64,000 nt of DNA from Gongronella butleri (Eukaryota; Mucoromycota; Mucoromycetes; Mucorales; Cunninghamellaceae). Both the position numbers and the translations under genes were made by a program. Positions 23,849 to 36,738 of this stretch are shown in pieces. The DNA lies in the NCBI GenBank assembly GCA_025201375.1, contig JAIWZP010000017.1, positions 1 through 64,000 on the forward strand, read 5' to 3'. Numbering within the stretch: the first letter of the stretch is position 1; every line of letters starts with the position of its first letter. Under the pieces are notes generated by a model that saw nothing but the letters and a program-made list of their open reading frames with translations, made no database searches and was not told where the DNA came from.

Positions 23849-25995
23849 CCGCTCTTCTTTTCGCCCAAAATTCCCTCCTTTTGCATTAAAAATAAAATAT
23901 CAAGAGAGTTGATTACCCTTGTATCATCCCTTGGATCATTTCTTCATCCTTTAAATAGAGTGATTGGATCGTTCGAGAGATTTCGGCAATATAAATAAAC
24001 TCCAGGAAATCAAATTGGCCCTGGATACGTCGCTAGTAGCGCGCATCTCAAGACAAAACAATACAGTAATTGCTGAGAGCCACTTGATTTCGCTGGAATT
24101 CCATGGTCAGCATCAACTGGGTACGAATTTTTGATCGATTGGACAGGTTTGTTCAGGTGGCTCTTGTGGCACTATGATTTTTAGCGATGAATCAAGAGAA
24201 AAAATTGGTAATGAAGCACCATCATCATACTGTACACAAGCCGAAACGCGTCCTAACGTGAAAATGGCATGCTGAAACGCCCCGTGGGGCAGGCTTGTAG
24301 CCATCAGAAGAACACCACTTTCAAATTTAAAATCAGCAATGGCCAAGCTCCAATACCAAAATCGAAGAAATCGGTCCTCCAAAGGACGATGCGTGCCTCG
24401 TATGGAGAAACCGCCAAACAGGCAAAAAAAGAGAGCAATCCATCTGCTCGTTCACAAACCATGGCTGATTTTCGATTATTTTTTCACAGACGAATGGGGC
24501 TAGATCAACGCGTCGTGAAGCACCGCTGACGTGTCTACCAGCAAGAGAAATGTCAGGCGTGTGGATTAGACAAGGATCAAGCGCGTGTATCTCGATCTTT
24601 GAAGCGGATGTATCATCACATGTCGAAAAAAATTATGATAATGACTTTAGTTTTAAAACCGTGTTACTGTAAAAATGCAAAAAAAATCACTTTTTCCTGT
24701 GGTCACCAGTGACTACAGACGCTCAAATCGAACTCTTTCTAATGACGTAACTTTCAATGTGCTGCAGTCAATTTTCGTCGAGTTCGCCTTGACGCGAAAA
24801 AATCACAGCTTTTCGCGTTCATTGCTAAAACCAGTGTCAGTGAATGCCCGGTTTTATTTTATGACATTCTTACAGTATGATATTAAATATGGTAATAGCT
24901 GTGTTGTTCCACCATGTCGTTGAATGGCATGGCGATCTGAGGACCTCAATTTTCGACTTTCAAATGCTCGACTAAACCCCTTTGAAAATCGGCCAAAAAT
25001 CGCCATTTTGCAATAATGCTACTGTAAGCTTGCCGTCCAGTGATCATCACTTCGCCCCGAAACCTTGTCATCTAGGTATTTTGACCCCTCTCTTTCCAGA
25101 ACAAACGTAAAAACCTGCAGCTAATTAGACTGTTGACGAAAAAATTGACATTTGTCCATAAATGTACGATTTCGGCCGTGGTGCAATAAATTTTGCCTAA
25201 ATCAGGATGAAACTTGTACTACTGTACGTGTGGAAATAGACGCGTTCGGGGTCATTTTCATCCTGCCTGGTAAAGTCGATGCGTGATCTTTGTACTACTG
25301 TATTGCAACGTGTGATCAAACATTTTGATCCCAATTTTCTCATCTATTCATACGCGCAGAGCACAGCATTGCATGTTGTTGCCGCAAAATAAGCAGAATT
25401 TAATTCTCTGTCAAATGAGATCAGTTTCACTGGCGTGCGACCAAAACTGGTCGAGAAATTCAGGTTTCTAAATTTTGCATTTAATCGCCATTTCCTCGTG
25501 ATCCGTCAAGCCGCCTCCGATTTTTATGGCAGATTGGCTTAGAAAGAGGGGGTCTGTTGTCATGATCCCATCTGGACAAATTCTTTTTTTCTCTCACCTC
25601 TCTTTTCGCCCGATCTCAAAACTACGGTACCTCCATCACACGCCCAAGGTCGCCAGCTTCTCAACACCCTTTTCCTCATCTCGCTGGCACCTCTGGATCG
25701 TGCGCAATCGCTGTTTTCCTTTTTTTCTCTCTTTTTACGCGTTGGGGCGCGACGCGACGCGCGCCCGGCATTGTTGTGCGACCTCGGTGGCAGACCCCCG
25801 TCCGTTGGTCGCCAACGCCGTGGCTCCTTCCCCCCTGTTTCCCCCTTTTTTTCCCTTCCTTTTTTTTTCTTTATTTTTCCTGCTTGTTTCCTTTTTTTCT
25901 TTTCTTCACCGTTCTCAACACAAGCATCGCTCGTCCCCAACTCTCTCCCCTAGTAGTGTTGACCAATAAAAGAGCGAGGCTTTCACCCTCACACC
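23849..25995. other. Gene-poor, scar-rich intergenic region
   Basis: No gene recognised. TACTGTA/TACAGTA heptamers occur at 24062, 24228, 24665, 24871, 25020, 25220 and 25296. From about 25560 the sequence turns pyrimidine-rich like the promoters of real genes in this window, leading to the open frame at 25996. Confidence 0.5.
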
Positions 25996-26185
25996 ATGAC
26001 TGACTCGTCGCCTTACACGCCCACAAGCTCACTGCCTCCCGCACCGCGTCGCATACGCGGCTATGCGGCTCGCCAAGAGCGTCGAGTGGCCCTCCAGGCC
26101 GAGCCCGTGCCAAGCGTCGCCGCCCAACAAGGTCGCACGCGTCGACGCCGACGACATCATCATCATGAACCTAGGAGTGAGAAGA
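25996..26185 (+). pseudogene. Possible truncated 5' end of a protein gene
   Basis: An ATG preceded by a classic CT-rich leader opens a GC-rich, codon-like frame beginning MTDSSPYTPTSSLPPAPRRI and continuing Arg/Gln/Ala-rich to a basic run (RTRRRRRHHHHEP). After about 26185 the composition changes abruptly to the AT-rich repeat background and no exon follows. It looks like a promoter plus first exon whose downstream part was lost or displaced. I recognise no family; a short independent gene cannot be excluded. Confidence 0.3.
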
Positions 26186-26884
26186 GCGGGCCGGGTCATG
26201 ACAGGGTCAGTGCACCTAATGACATGACTCTCCAAGCGCGGGTGTGTAGGTTGCCAAACAGATTTGGATTTTCTGGCTGGGCCTGAACCTCTCAAAGCGG
26301 GGGACCCTCCAGATACATTTTGACCTGACCAACTTTCTTTTCCAAAATTCGATAAAAAAATCATTTCACCACCAAGAATTCATTGCAGCGCCACGAAACT
26401 ACTTTCCGCCACCTATAAGATTCAGCTCCTCTCTTAGAAAAAATTAAAACCTCGATATCAATAGGCTGCTTCGGCGAGAAACTCGACATTGCTGAAAATT
26501 TAGCTGTAGCAGCGCGTTTTTTTAAAAAATCATTTCGCGGTGAAATCGTGCTTCAATCACCGGGAGAGTGTTCCACATGGACGATTTGCGCCTCTTTTTT
26601 CAGGAAAACATTGCAAACCGGAGATCAATCAAGCCGTTGTCGAGGTAATCGCCAATTTCACGAAATTGTTCAAATTCAAGTTGAAGCGCAAAAACAAGAG
26701 TTGGGTCGTTGCCAAAGCTGTGCCATTCGATCGTTTCCACGCGTTTCTTTTCAAAAATCATTAAAAAACAGAGGTCAACCAAGCCGAGTTGTCGACGATT
26801 TTGAAATTTGGCAATTTTTCAAAGGTTTCCACAAATTCAATCTTAAACACTACACATCATGATTGGAACGTTGCTTTCGTTAGG

Positions 26885-28370
26885 TCAGTTTGTCGCTTCT
26901 TTTTTCAACATGGCGTTGAAAACTAGAGGCCCGCTGAGTCGTTTTGCAGATGAATCCAAAACATCCACATTTTCAAAACTATAACAATGTCTTGTCAAAT
27001 TCTTCTTTGATCGCAATGAAATTTGCATTGCTCGAATCAGACGGGCTCGGACGTCATTTCCAGAATGTTTGTTTGCCCAATGCGTGACCTTTGTACGCTT
27101 GCGAAAGCCGTTCAAACATTGCAAAATTTTTCAACCTTGATGTTCTCGCCAACCGATAGGACGACACACAGAGCTTTTAATGTGTTGAAAGCATCTGTTG
27201 AATCTCTTTCGAATGAGACCAGTTTCACCGATAGATGTCTAAAACTCGCAGAGAAAATCCACTTTTTCATCAAAACCTTGCATTGCGATTTGCTCGACAA
27301 TGGTCTAATAAACTTTGATTTTTATTGCATTTTTACAAACAAACAGGGGGCAAAGCATTTAATGGGATGACTTGCAGTACACTAGCTTGGGTTTGAACTT
27401 TCTGCATCGGTCATTTCACCAGGATGATGAAAAGCCACTCAGCGCACAAAAGTGTGCAAAATAAAAAAATAAAAATACCGGTACAGTACAAAAAAAATTC
27501 ATGCAATCCACGCACCACCTTAATTTGGAAGTGTCAAACCTTAAATTTTTGCAAAAAAATCTTACCCGAAGTACAGTAGGCACTTTTTCTCAGTCGATCG
27601 CCGTTCATGCGTCACCCTTTGGTTTTTTTCTTACTGTACGTTGTTGGGGTGACTTGCCATTTTATCAGCCAATAGAAAATCGTCGGAGTTACCTGTCTGG
27701 GATGCATTGATCACTCGGAGTTCGAAAAAATCCAAATTAGGCATTTCCTGAGATTGAAATGTGTGACCCCTGAGTGACCCCTGAATTTTTCAAAAGTGGT
27801 CGTAGCGCTTTGTGGTTTTAACCTTTTTTGTTGCAAATTTTGCGCTGAATTCGACGCAGCTATTTTTGAACGTGGTCGACCATGCAGGTGGACAGATAAA
27901 TGCAAAATAGTTCAAATAGGAGGCATTTGGGCTTTTGGCATTTTCGTGTTCAAAAAAAAATCAGGCGTGCGCGTGTCCGTCCTGACTCTTGAGCACTGGG
28001 CCATAGTGACGTATTTTTCATTGACGGGCAAACAGGCTGTAAAAAAATTTCTGGAGGCACAGCAGGCCGACAAAATCTGAAAAACATGCTCTTTAGTTTT
28101 TAAAAGTCAAATGTGTACATTTTATGCGGTGTAGCGCGATGTTTCAGCATTGAAATGATACAGTACTGCAGCACGCGTCAGTTTCTGTCCACTGCGATTA
28201 AATTTTGGACGGATCCAACATCAAACCTTCAATTGTGTGCAAAAATCCAAACGGATAAAAATCGTGCTTTTTTTGTGTATTATCTCGGGTTCTTGCTTGA
28301 TGAGACTAGAGAATGCTGACTAATTTTTTTCACCCTTAGAGAAGTTCAAAAGTTGTGAATATGGACACAT
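26885..28370 (+). repeat. Dispersed repeat family A, copy 1 (about 1.4 kb)
   Basis: This stretch aligns by eye along its length with 47765-49140 in the same orientation. Shared landmarks are the stretches around 26899/47782, 27055/47943, 27290/48170, 27350/48240, 27530/48410, 27740/48595, 27830/48690 and 28035/48890. Pieces of the same family occur at 1-70, 59425-59630 (like 28170-28375) and 61870-62045 (like 47830-47985). It has no long frame, terminal repeat or recognisable domain. Five TACAGTA/TACTGTA heptamers lie in or just after it. The nature is unknown: a decayed transposon or a non-autonomous element. Confidence 0.75.
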
Positions 28371-28375
28371 TTGGC

Positions 28376-28741
28376 GATCTTTGCTCTGTAGCATCAAACC
28401 AAGTTACAACATTAAAGATAGAACAAGTCGCTCGGTGTCGCTCGACGAATTCAAAAACAGTTCGGAAGAAGGCATACAGTATCATATTGAAAAAAAGCTA
28501 CACGAGTGCAACATACCGGTAGTATCGTAGTCCTTTGAAACCACGACCTTGCATGGAAAACGTGCGTGCCGCTGGGATGCGTTCCTAAAAAAAAAAAGAC
28601 TCACTTGGGCATGATCAAACGGGGATGTAGTAATTTCGGAGTGGATCATGTTTTATTGAGAGCAACTACTATATGATGATGGAATGCGAGTAAAAAAAAA
28701 AAAAAAGAAAAGAAAAGAAATGCTCATTTTTCCTTAGTTTT
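28376..28741. other. 3' flank of the FAS1 gene
   Basis: No gene. One TACAGTA heptamer at 28475-28481 and an A-rich tract at 28692-28718 near the convergent end of the minus-strand gene. Confidence 0.4.
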
Positions 28742-31438
28742 TCATGTGCCAATGGCACGATAACCCAAGCGTCTGCGATAATAGATCTTGTATCCGATGA
28801 ACCCGCAAGCGCCAAGGATGGATGAAGTGACGGAGACGATGACAATAAGGACGACAATGGACCAAAAGAAAGGTAGGCCAAACACGCCGCGATGGATGGG
28901 GATGAGCACGGCATTGATTTCCATGACGCCGCCAGGCCCAACGGTGACCTTGCCGAGGCCCGTGACCTGCGCGGTGACACTCTCTCTGTCCTTGACGGCG
29001 ATCACCAGATTGCCGTGCTCGCTGCCCTGTTGCTTGACGATCAGCTTATCCTTGCTGGACAGCCATGTCTCATAGTCTGCTTGCCACAACGACAAATCGT
29101 CTTGCCACGTCGACTTTAGCAGGTGGAACCGCGCGACCCGGTCGAGCTGGACAGGGTCGTCAAAGAGGGCGGCCAGATCGACGCGTGCAAAGGCGCGGTC
29201 GGTGGGTGCCAGGACGACACAGTCGCTCTGGTTGAGCACATTCGTCAGATTGGCCTTGTCAATCACCTTGAGCATTGTCGTGGCGCCGATGCCCACGAGC
29301 AAGTCATAATTGGATATGCGCACGGGCGACGGCAGCTGGACTTGGTCAACCTTGTGCACGACGCCATTGGCCATCAAAATATTGTTGCTTCCCTCCTTTG
29401 GATCCTGGACAACAACAGAAGCTTCGCTGTCGCCGCCATCGGGGCGCCCAACAAGCACGCTTGACTGGTCCTTGGAAGGACGAATGCGCAGCAGCGTCTC
29501 GTCCGCCATGGTGGGCACCTCGTGCACGTCGCGCATCATCTCATCGTAATACAACAGCTGCGTCACCGCATGATACCGCAGCACCGATTTGAGGGCATCC
29601 TTGCCCGACGGATGCACAAGGTACTTTGCAACGAGCCCCAAACGGTGGAAAGCCGTGTTTGTCGGCACAAAAAGCGTAATTCCCTGCTGGTCTTGGAAAT
29701 CCGACGCCAAATTCGACACGTACAGTGTCGCAATGAATGTCGACAGATCCAGATCCACCACCAGCCGTGAAAGCAGGTCGCCAGGCACCGCCAGGGTCTC
29801 GGAGACAGGGAAGATCATATTGTCATGGATGTTCACTGCGTGCAAAGCAAAAAAAAAAAAATTGAGCAAAACGCGTTTCTTTTTTTTTTTTCTTCCTTTA
29901 CCACTATCGGTCAGCATTCGTGCGCGATCAAAACGAATGGATTTTGTAGGCTTGGTATTGAGGATGTCTTCCTTGTCGACATAAATAGGAATCTTTTGAT
30001 GGACACCGGGGCCCAGATCGCCGGGGACGTATTCCGAGTCGAGCATCATGCCATCGTTGAGCTGGTCGGTGGTCCAGGAGCCATTGAGAATGTGGTAGCT
30101 GAGCCAGCTGCGTTTGTCGTGATTGGGGATGTCGTTCTCGTCAATGGCGTCATTCTCGGGAACGAGGAACGTATAATTGTAAGGCGACGGGTCCAGGTAG
30201 GACGACAGGCTGTAGCGGTCCAGTAAATCGACGAATTTCGTCGTGTTGAGGCCATACATGTACTTTCGCGCGTCAAACGTCAGATCCGCAGTCATTGGCA
30301 CGCCGTCCAATTCATGCACGACTCCTGACCAATCAAAAAAAGAAAATATGAGGCACATCACGTGCGATGCCTGAACTCCTCCCCCCATCTATACAATTCG
30401 CTGCCAAGCATTCTTACCATTCGCTGCCAAGATGTCTTGCGTCACAAAAGGGATGCCATTGACCGACTTGGTCCCATCATCTTTGACCTCCAGCGTAAGA
30501 ATCTTGCCATTGCGCGTCTTGACTTTACTCAAATGAGAAAAAAAATAGAAATGAGCTGTTGTGCGTCATTTTTTTTTTTTTTTTTTTTGCACGCACGCTC
30601 GTATTTCCCGGTTTTCAGTGCGTCAATGTAGGTAGGTGCACCTTCAATGAGCAGATAGTCGAGATAAAACTGCAAGTCCTTGTGGCCATACTCGGACAAT
30701 ATATAATTGGACTCGATGGTATTGAATGGCTGCATGGGATCGGCTTTTGACAGAAACACGGTAAAAGGGGTCTCTTGCTGGAGGACCTTTTGCATCTGAG
30801 CATGCTTCATCAGGTTCTCGAGAGGCGGAAACTGAGGAAGGATGGTATCTGCATAAAAAAAAAAAAAAAGGCGTAAAAAAATCGAATTGAGACGAAAAGG
30901 GGGATTTTTGCGTTGCTTTTTTTTTTTTTTTTTTTTTACCAAGCATTTTTGGTGGTGTGAGGAGTCGATCGACGGCCTGAATGTAGGTATGATTGTTGAC
31001 TGGGATATCTTGCGTTGTGATTTGGGCGTCGTTGACAAGCACCTTACCGCGGCCTTTGCCCTGTTTGCCCTCCTTGCTAATCTTGATGCGCTGCCCATGC
31101 TTTTTCTTGCCCAGCACGTTGGGCCGCTCATACAATGACGCGAGCAGCTGGCCGTGGTAAAAATCCTCGCTTACCATACCCTGTGGCACAAAATGATACA
31201 AAAGCGTCTCCTGGTCCACGTCCTCACCTTTGAGGGCCTCGAACGCCTGGTTGTCCGGTGCAAACAAGGTCGCGGCCGTCAGGTTGTTCACCATGGGCAC
31301 CAGCTTTTGCCGCTGCAGCTGCGTCAGCAGCGTTGTGAACCGCGTATCCTCGGAAAGCACATCGATAATCGTTTTGTATCCGTGTGTGCTGGGAGCAAGC
31401 ACCGCGACACAAAGAAGCAGATAAAGAGGGCGCTTCAT
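28742..31438 (-). CDS. Multi-FAS1 (fasciclin) membrane-anchored surface protein, 793 aa
   Basis: Fasciclin-domain proteins act in cell adhesion and cell-wall contact. Exons on the complement are 30940-31438, 30593-30848, 30418-30527, 29902-30324 and 28742-29835, with GT-AG junctions and consistent phase. The signal peptide is MKRPLYLLLCVAVLAPSTHG. I see five FAS1-like units, recognised by a helix followed by (T/V)xFxPxxxAF: LFAPDNQAF, TVFLSKADP, FLVPENDAI, LFVPTNTAFHRLG and VLAPTDRAFARVD, several followed by the YH/FH second motif (LRYHAV, ARFHLL). Near the C-terminus a single membrane helix (FFWSIVVLIVIVSVTSSILG) precedes a short basic cytoplasmic tail. N-glycosylation sequons (NLT, NTT, NHT) are present. 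Topology is therefore type I with an extracellular FAS1 array. Confidence 0.9.
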
Positions 31439-31591
31439 GAAGAACGAAAAAAAAAAAAAAAAGTAGCGAGAGAAGAGAGAAACAAAAAAGGAGAGGGGCC
31501 CCACTTTATGCAGCTTTTGGAAAGCGTGCGCCGCCCAAATATGGCAATCAAAAACAGCCTCGCACAAATTCCGGTTCCAAGTGCACACTTT

Positions 31592-31637
<46 letters not shown>

Positions 31638-31697
31638 CGCTTGAAAAGATGGCGTGCGCGTGCCAATTCCTCACATTTTTATTGACGATTTTCTCTT
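31439..31697. promoter_or_regulatory. FAS1 promoter and 3' flank of permease 1
   Basis: 259 bp. It contains an A run of about 40 bases at 31592-31633, which may include the permease 1 polyadenylation region and bounds the FAS1 promoter. Confidence 0.4.
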
Positions 31698-33808
31698 TTA
31701 TGCAGGGCTTGTATGGTACATGCGATACGAATTGCCCATTGGTGTATCGCAAATGCCCATGGCATCGCCCGACAGGTCAACAGGCATGGTCAGATTGAGA
31801 GCGATGGACAAAACGGCGGCAATGATGAAGGGCGTCGTGCAAATTGTCTCGATGGTGCTCAAAATGCCCTGGACCACGGGATTGGAAGATGTGGGGAGCA
31901 CGTACGTGAACCAATTTGGCACCATGGCCACGCCAAGTGCCACTGACAGCGATACGGCAGAGATCACGCGTTCGCGCCGATCGAATTTGAGGTATGCCAG
32001 GATGGACAACCCAGATGCAAGGATTTGGCCATACATGTACGTCGTCAGCGCGCCGACAACCTGTGTCGGGAGTGCAAGGAACACCGCACTCACCTTGCCA
32101 AAGATCCCGCAAATCAAAAACGCAATGGCGCACACCACGCCCGCCGCGCGACTCGCACACGAGCTGCTGGCAATCACACCATTGTTCTTAAGAAAAATTG
32201 AATTGAGCAACATTTCATTAAATTTTCTTGTTTTGCTCTCACCTCTGTAAAAGTGACCACGGCCATGGCACCGGAACATGCTGAGAAAATGGTACCAATG
32301 GTGTCTGCCAAGATGCCACCCTGGACACGCGTCTCGTACGCGTCGCCATCGACTGGGAGCCCCGACACTTTGGACGCGGCGGTCAGGTCGCCAATGCATT
32401 CGATGGCGAGAATGGTCTGGACAAGCAAATACGGGATGATGGCGGGCGCATACACACTAATTGGGAATGTCTTTACCCAGAGGAACGTGATAACCGGCGC
32501 TGTGCTAATGCCACTGCCATCCACCATGCCCAGACCACCGGCAATCCCGCAGCCGACGGCCAGGCCAAGAATCACGGAGACATTGCGCATAAACACCGAG
32601 CCAACGAGCTCCACAACAAGAATGGTAAAAAACACGGAAGCGCCCAGCGCCCAATTGATGGCCGAGCCCCAGGTCTGCGCGTGGGGCGCGTCAAGCGTCG
32701 GACAGAGCGAAAACAAGCCGGTCGACGGCCGATCACGACACGGGCCAGTGCCGCCGTTCCAATTGCTCAGACCGTCGTACAAAAGGCTCCCAGCGATCAC
32801 CGTCAGCATGATCCCGCTGATCAATTTGGGAAAGAGCTTGCCCACCGTCTTCTTTGGAAGAAAAGTGATGATCAAGCCCATGACTGACGAGAGCATCTGC
32901 GCGTAAAAAAAAAAGCATTTTTTGAGGAAGATTAAAAAAAATTGCGGTCCCTCGCTATCAACTGATCTATCGTCGTCGTACTTGCGTGCCCAAGATTGCA
33001 CCATAACCAGCAAAGCATGGTAGATATTCGATGGATCCATCTGCTGCCGTCAGCATCTCGCAAGAGCCATTAGCATACATGCCTTTTATAACAGCTTGCG
33101 CTGCGGCAATATTGGCAAATGATGTGCCTGCTACCTTTAGAAAATGATGAGCATGCCAACTAAATATTTGTGATTTATGTATGTACAACATACCTGTAAC
33201 AGCCTGGAAAAAAAAAAAAAACAAAAAAATCGTCAAAATTCGTCAAATTGATTCATGAATCTTTTTTCACTCGCTTATCATACCCTGCTCCAATGTAATA
33301 ATTTGTTTTTGGAATGCGGAAATGGATTATTTGCACCAACGTCATAAGACCAGAGCATAACAGGCTGGCAGAAACCATGTATTGGCGCGTATTTTCGTCA
33401 AAATTGAGATTGTTCGCGCCCGAGCCAGAAACAATCAACGCGGGCGTCACAGTGCCACACACGACGACCAAAAAGTCTATGGCAATGTATAGGTGACAAG
33501 TGAGAAATACTGTAACCATGGACATGCCGCTTTTTTTCAATTTTACGCTGAATGCCCATAACAATGGCCAATAAAATGGGAATATCGTCATTGGGACCAT
33601 AAAAATGCGAGTTTTTTGATCTGGAGACCCATGGCAGGCGCGGGAGACACAGAGCGCTGTAATTATGCGTTCCTAGCCAGCCATCACATGTTGTCGCCTT
33701 GCGCACCCATCGGCGCAATATAGGATCTCGTGTCGCTGAATCTGGCGGATCCATATGATCATAATTGTACACTTTGATGCCATTGAGGCTCTTTAAATCG
33801 TTGGTCAT
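31698..33808 (-). CDS. Nucleobase permease 1, NAT/NCS2 (SLC23) family, 586 aa
   Basis: Proton-coupled plasma-membrane carrier for purines or pyrimidines. Exons on the complement are 33547-33808, 33284-33476, 33194-33203 (10 nt), 32982-33134, 32243-32896 and 31698-32186; junctions are GT-AG and phases agree. The start is the ATG at 33808 (MTNDLKSLNG). Family landmarks in order: FYGPNDDIPILLAIVMGIQH, then LIVSGSGANNLNF, FANIAAAQAV, IECIGDLTAAS and the NAT signature ENNGVIASSSCASR. The first signature residue is E, encoded at an exon end (GAG) just before an intron. In characterised members E is typical of uracil permeases while Q marks xanthine/urate carriers. A tandem paralogue lies immediately upstream. 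Substrate is inferred, not shown. Confidence 0.9.
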
Positions 33809-34445
33809 GAGATTTGTGGGGGGAAAAAATAAAAAAGCAGCAAAAGAAACAATGGCGAGCCTCAAAGAGCACTTATATTGTATGGGGAAGGCTGTTGCAC
33901 AATCGAATGATACGCGGGATGGCAGGCTATCATCAGCACGATACGCGATGCCGCGTGTGTGCCCAATGGCCGTGTTCGCATGATCAGCTTCATTGAAAAT
34001 ATAAAATCCGCACATTTGGTGCCTGGAACACGCGCGGATGCGGGCTGTGTCATGGTCAATTACCCAAACAAGAAACAAAAAGAAGACCCACGGTGCCGGA
34101 TTATCTTATCGAGCGTAGAAAAATACCATTGCCGTATCGCACAAAGAAAAATGGATTATCCTTGGACAATTTTTCCCCTCTTTCTACAATTTTAGAGTCT
34201 CCATTGAGCCCAATCGACGGTTAAATATGAAAAACATCTTGAATATGCCAACTTTGAGAATCTAATATCACTGATACCCACATCAATGGCGCAAAGGAAC
34301 AAAAACACATCTTTACACCACGAAAAACAAAATAAAAAGTAAAAAGATGATTATTTATTCACAAAACAGTCAAGTTAAAAATACAAAGTGGGTATAAAGA
34401 GAGAAAGGGAAGAGCGTGTTCCATCGCAGCAGTCGTTGCTCATGT
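33809..34445. promoter_or_regulatory. Promoter region of permease 1 and 3' flank of permease 2
   Basis: 637 bp. Two overlapping GATA-type sites (TTATCTTATCG) lie at 34101-34111. The rest is AT-rich without a gene. Confidence 0.45.
34101..34111. promoter_or_regulatory. Double GATA-factor-like site upstream of permease 1
   Basis: TTATCTTATCG reads as AGATAA and CGATAA on the minus strand, both fitting the HGATAR core bound by nitrogen-regulatory GATA factors (AreA/NIT2 type) in fungi. It is about 300 bp upstream of the permease 1 start. Function is inferred. Confidence 0.35.
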
Positions 34446-36738
34446 TTATTCTCGAGATGTCGCAGACGAAGTGGGTTCATCGTAGTGGTAGCGCTGGGCA
34501 CCGCCGTGCGTGGTCACATTGGGCACCGCTTCCTTCTCATCATCGACAGGATCGTAGGGCAAAATCTGGTTGAGGACCATGGACATGATACCGGCAACAA
34601 TGTAAGGCGTCGACACAACCGTGTTAATTGCCTCGTACAAGCCCTCAATGGAAGGATTCGTCGACGAAGGCAACACGTACGAGAACCAGTCAGGCACCAT
34701 GGCTTGTCCGAGGGCCAACGAGAGCGATGAAGCCTAGGATAACAGTAGGAAAAACAAGTAAGCATAATGCAATCGTTTTCGTTCGTTTTTAGAGACACTT
34801 ACAATAATGACGCGGTCGCGACGCGTCCATTCCAAGTAGCTCAAGATGCGGATACCGGCAGTGAGCACCATGCCAAACAAAAACACGGTCATGCTGCAAA
34901 AAAAAAAAAGAAGGGACGAAAATTAGCCTGGAATGCTTATTTTTGTGTTTTTTGAACGTACCCGCCAATCAATGGGCTTGGGATCGCGAGGAACGCGGCT
35001 GAAATTTTGCCAAAGACACCGCAGATGATGAGGATGACGGCGCACATAAAGCCGGCGCGACGCGACGCCATGGACGAGCTTGCAATCACGCCATTGTTTT
35101 GCGAAAACGTGACGACAGTCATGGATGTGGCCACGGACGAGAACACGGTGCCGACAAAATCGGCGAGGATGCCGCCACGGAGACGCTGCTCGTATTTTTC
35201 GCCCTCCAGAGGAAGGTCAGAGACATCGCACGCCGCCGTCAAGTCGCCAATGGTCTCGATGACCATGTCCAATTGCGTAAAAAGATACGGGATGATACCA
35301 GGGGCGTACACGCTGATCTTGAACGTCTTGACCCAGATGAACGTGATAACGCGCGCCGATTCAATGCCAGATCTGAAGTAAAAAAAAAAAAAGAGGGTGA
35401 GCAACAAGCCTTTTTTTGGTCTTTTTTTGCTTTTTTTTCTTTTACTTGTCAAACATGCCGACGCCAGCGGCAATGATGCAGCCAACAAGGAGACCGACAA
35501 TGACGCCAATGTTGCGCAAGAAAATGGAGCCACAGAGCTCGACTACGAGGATGGTTGCAAAGACAGAGGCACCGAGAGCAAAGTTGACGGGGCTGCCCCA
35601 TTGCTGGGCATTGGGTGCATTGATCGTGGGGCACAGTGCAAATAAGCCGCTCGTAGGGCGCGCTGCGCAAGGCCCGGAGCCGCCGGCCCAGTTGCTCATG
35701 CCCGTGCTCAGCAAAGAACCACCAATCACCACGAGCACAATGCCGCTGACGATCTTGGGGAAGAGCTTGCGGATCACACGAGGTGGCAAGAATGCAATAA
35801 TCAAAGACAACACGGAAGCAACCAACTAAAATACCACAAGATTAGTAAAAAAGGATGATTTGGCACGATTTTTGACTTTTTTTACCTGCGTGCCGAGGAT
35901 GGCGCCGAATGCGTCAGGGCAAGGGAGATACGTCGTCGTGCCATCGGCGGCGATTTCCGTGGGGCAAGCACCGCTCTTATACATGTTGGAAATAACGGCC
36001 TGCGCGGCGGCAATGTTGGCAAACGAAACACCGGTGATTTGCAAAAGACTGATCAAAAATGCAAAAGAGTGAGCTCAATTGCTCGAGAAGCAATGATTGC
36101 ATTACATACCCAGCACCAATGTAATATTTGGTCTTGGGGATACGGAAGCGGATGATCTGGATCATGCTGCAAATGCCGCAAACCTGCATAAAAATGTAAA
36201 TGAATAAAAATGAGCCATTGGCAACACAAAAAAAATTGGGCACAAAATTGCATACAATGAGCGACGCCGAGATCATGTACTGGCGTGTCTCTGTGTCGAC
36301 ATTCAACGAATTGCTGCCGCTGCCGGAGATGAGAATCGTGGGTGTGATGATACCACCAACAACAGCAAGGAAATCTAAAAAAAAAAGCGAGGGGGGAAAC
36401 ATGAGCTCAGCCATGTAAATAAAAAGGTCACGCTTACGTTGGAGACCCATCACGATAGCCAGCAAGATCGAAATCTCATCATTGGGGCCATAAAATGGCG
36501 ATTTGATGCGACGCGTCTTGAGGAAGGGCAAACGCGGCATGCACAGGCCAGCATAGTCGTAATCGCCAATCCAACCTTCCTTGGTCGTCACCTGGCGCTT
36601 AATGGCGCTCCAAACACCACCTTTGGCACTGGGTGCGTCCACTTGCGCATACGAGTACATTTCCAAGTCATTCTCTTTTTCCGTCTCCACCTCGACTTGA
36701 TACTTTTTGTCTCCTTCCATTGAAGACGAAGTTGACAT
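34446..36738 (-). CDS. Nucleobase permease 2, NAT/NCS2 (SLC23) family, 608 aa
   Basis: Tandem paralogue of permease 1. Exons on the complement are 36438-36738, 36256-36374, 36110-36183, 35886-36048, 35446-35825, 34962-35372, 34803-34893 and 34446-34733; all GT-AG, phases agree. The N-tail is acidic and polar (MSTSSSMEGDKKYQVEVETE), as in fungal carriers. Landmarks: FYGPNDEISILLAIVMGLQH, then FLAVVGGIITPTILISGSG, FANIAAAQAV, IETIGDLTAACDVS and the signature QNNGVIASSSMASRRAG. This is close to the Aspergillus UapA pattern, where the Q is needed for urate/xanthine transport. That favours an oxidised-purine substrate here. The start lies 486 bp from the divergent deaminase gene. Confidence 0.92.
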
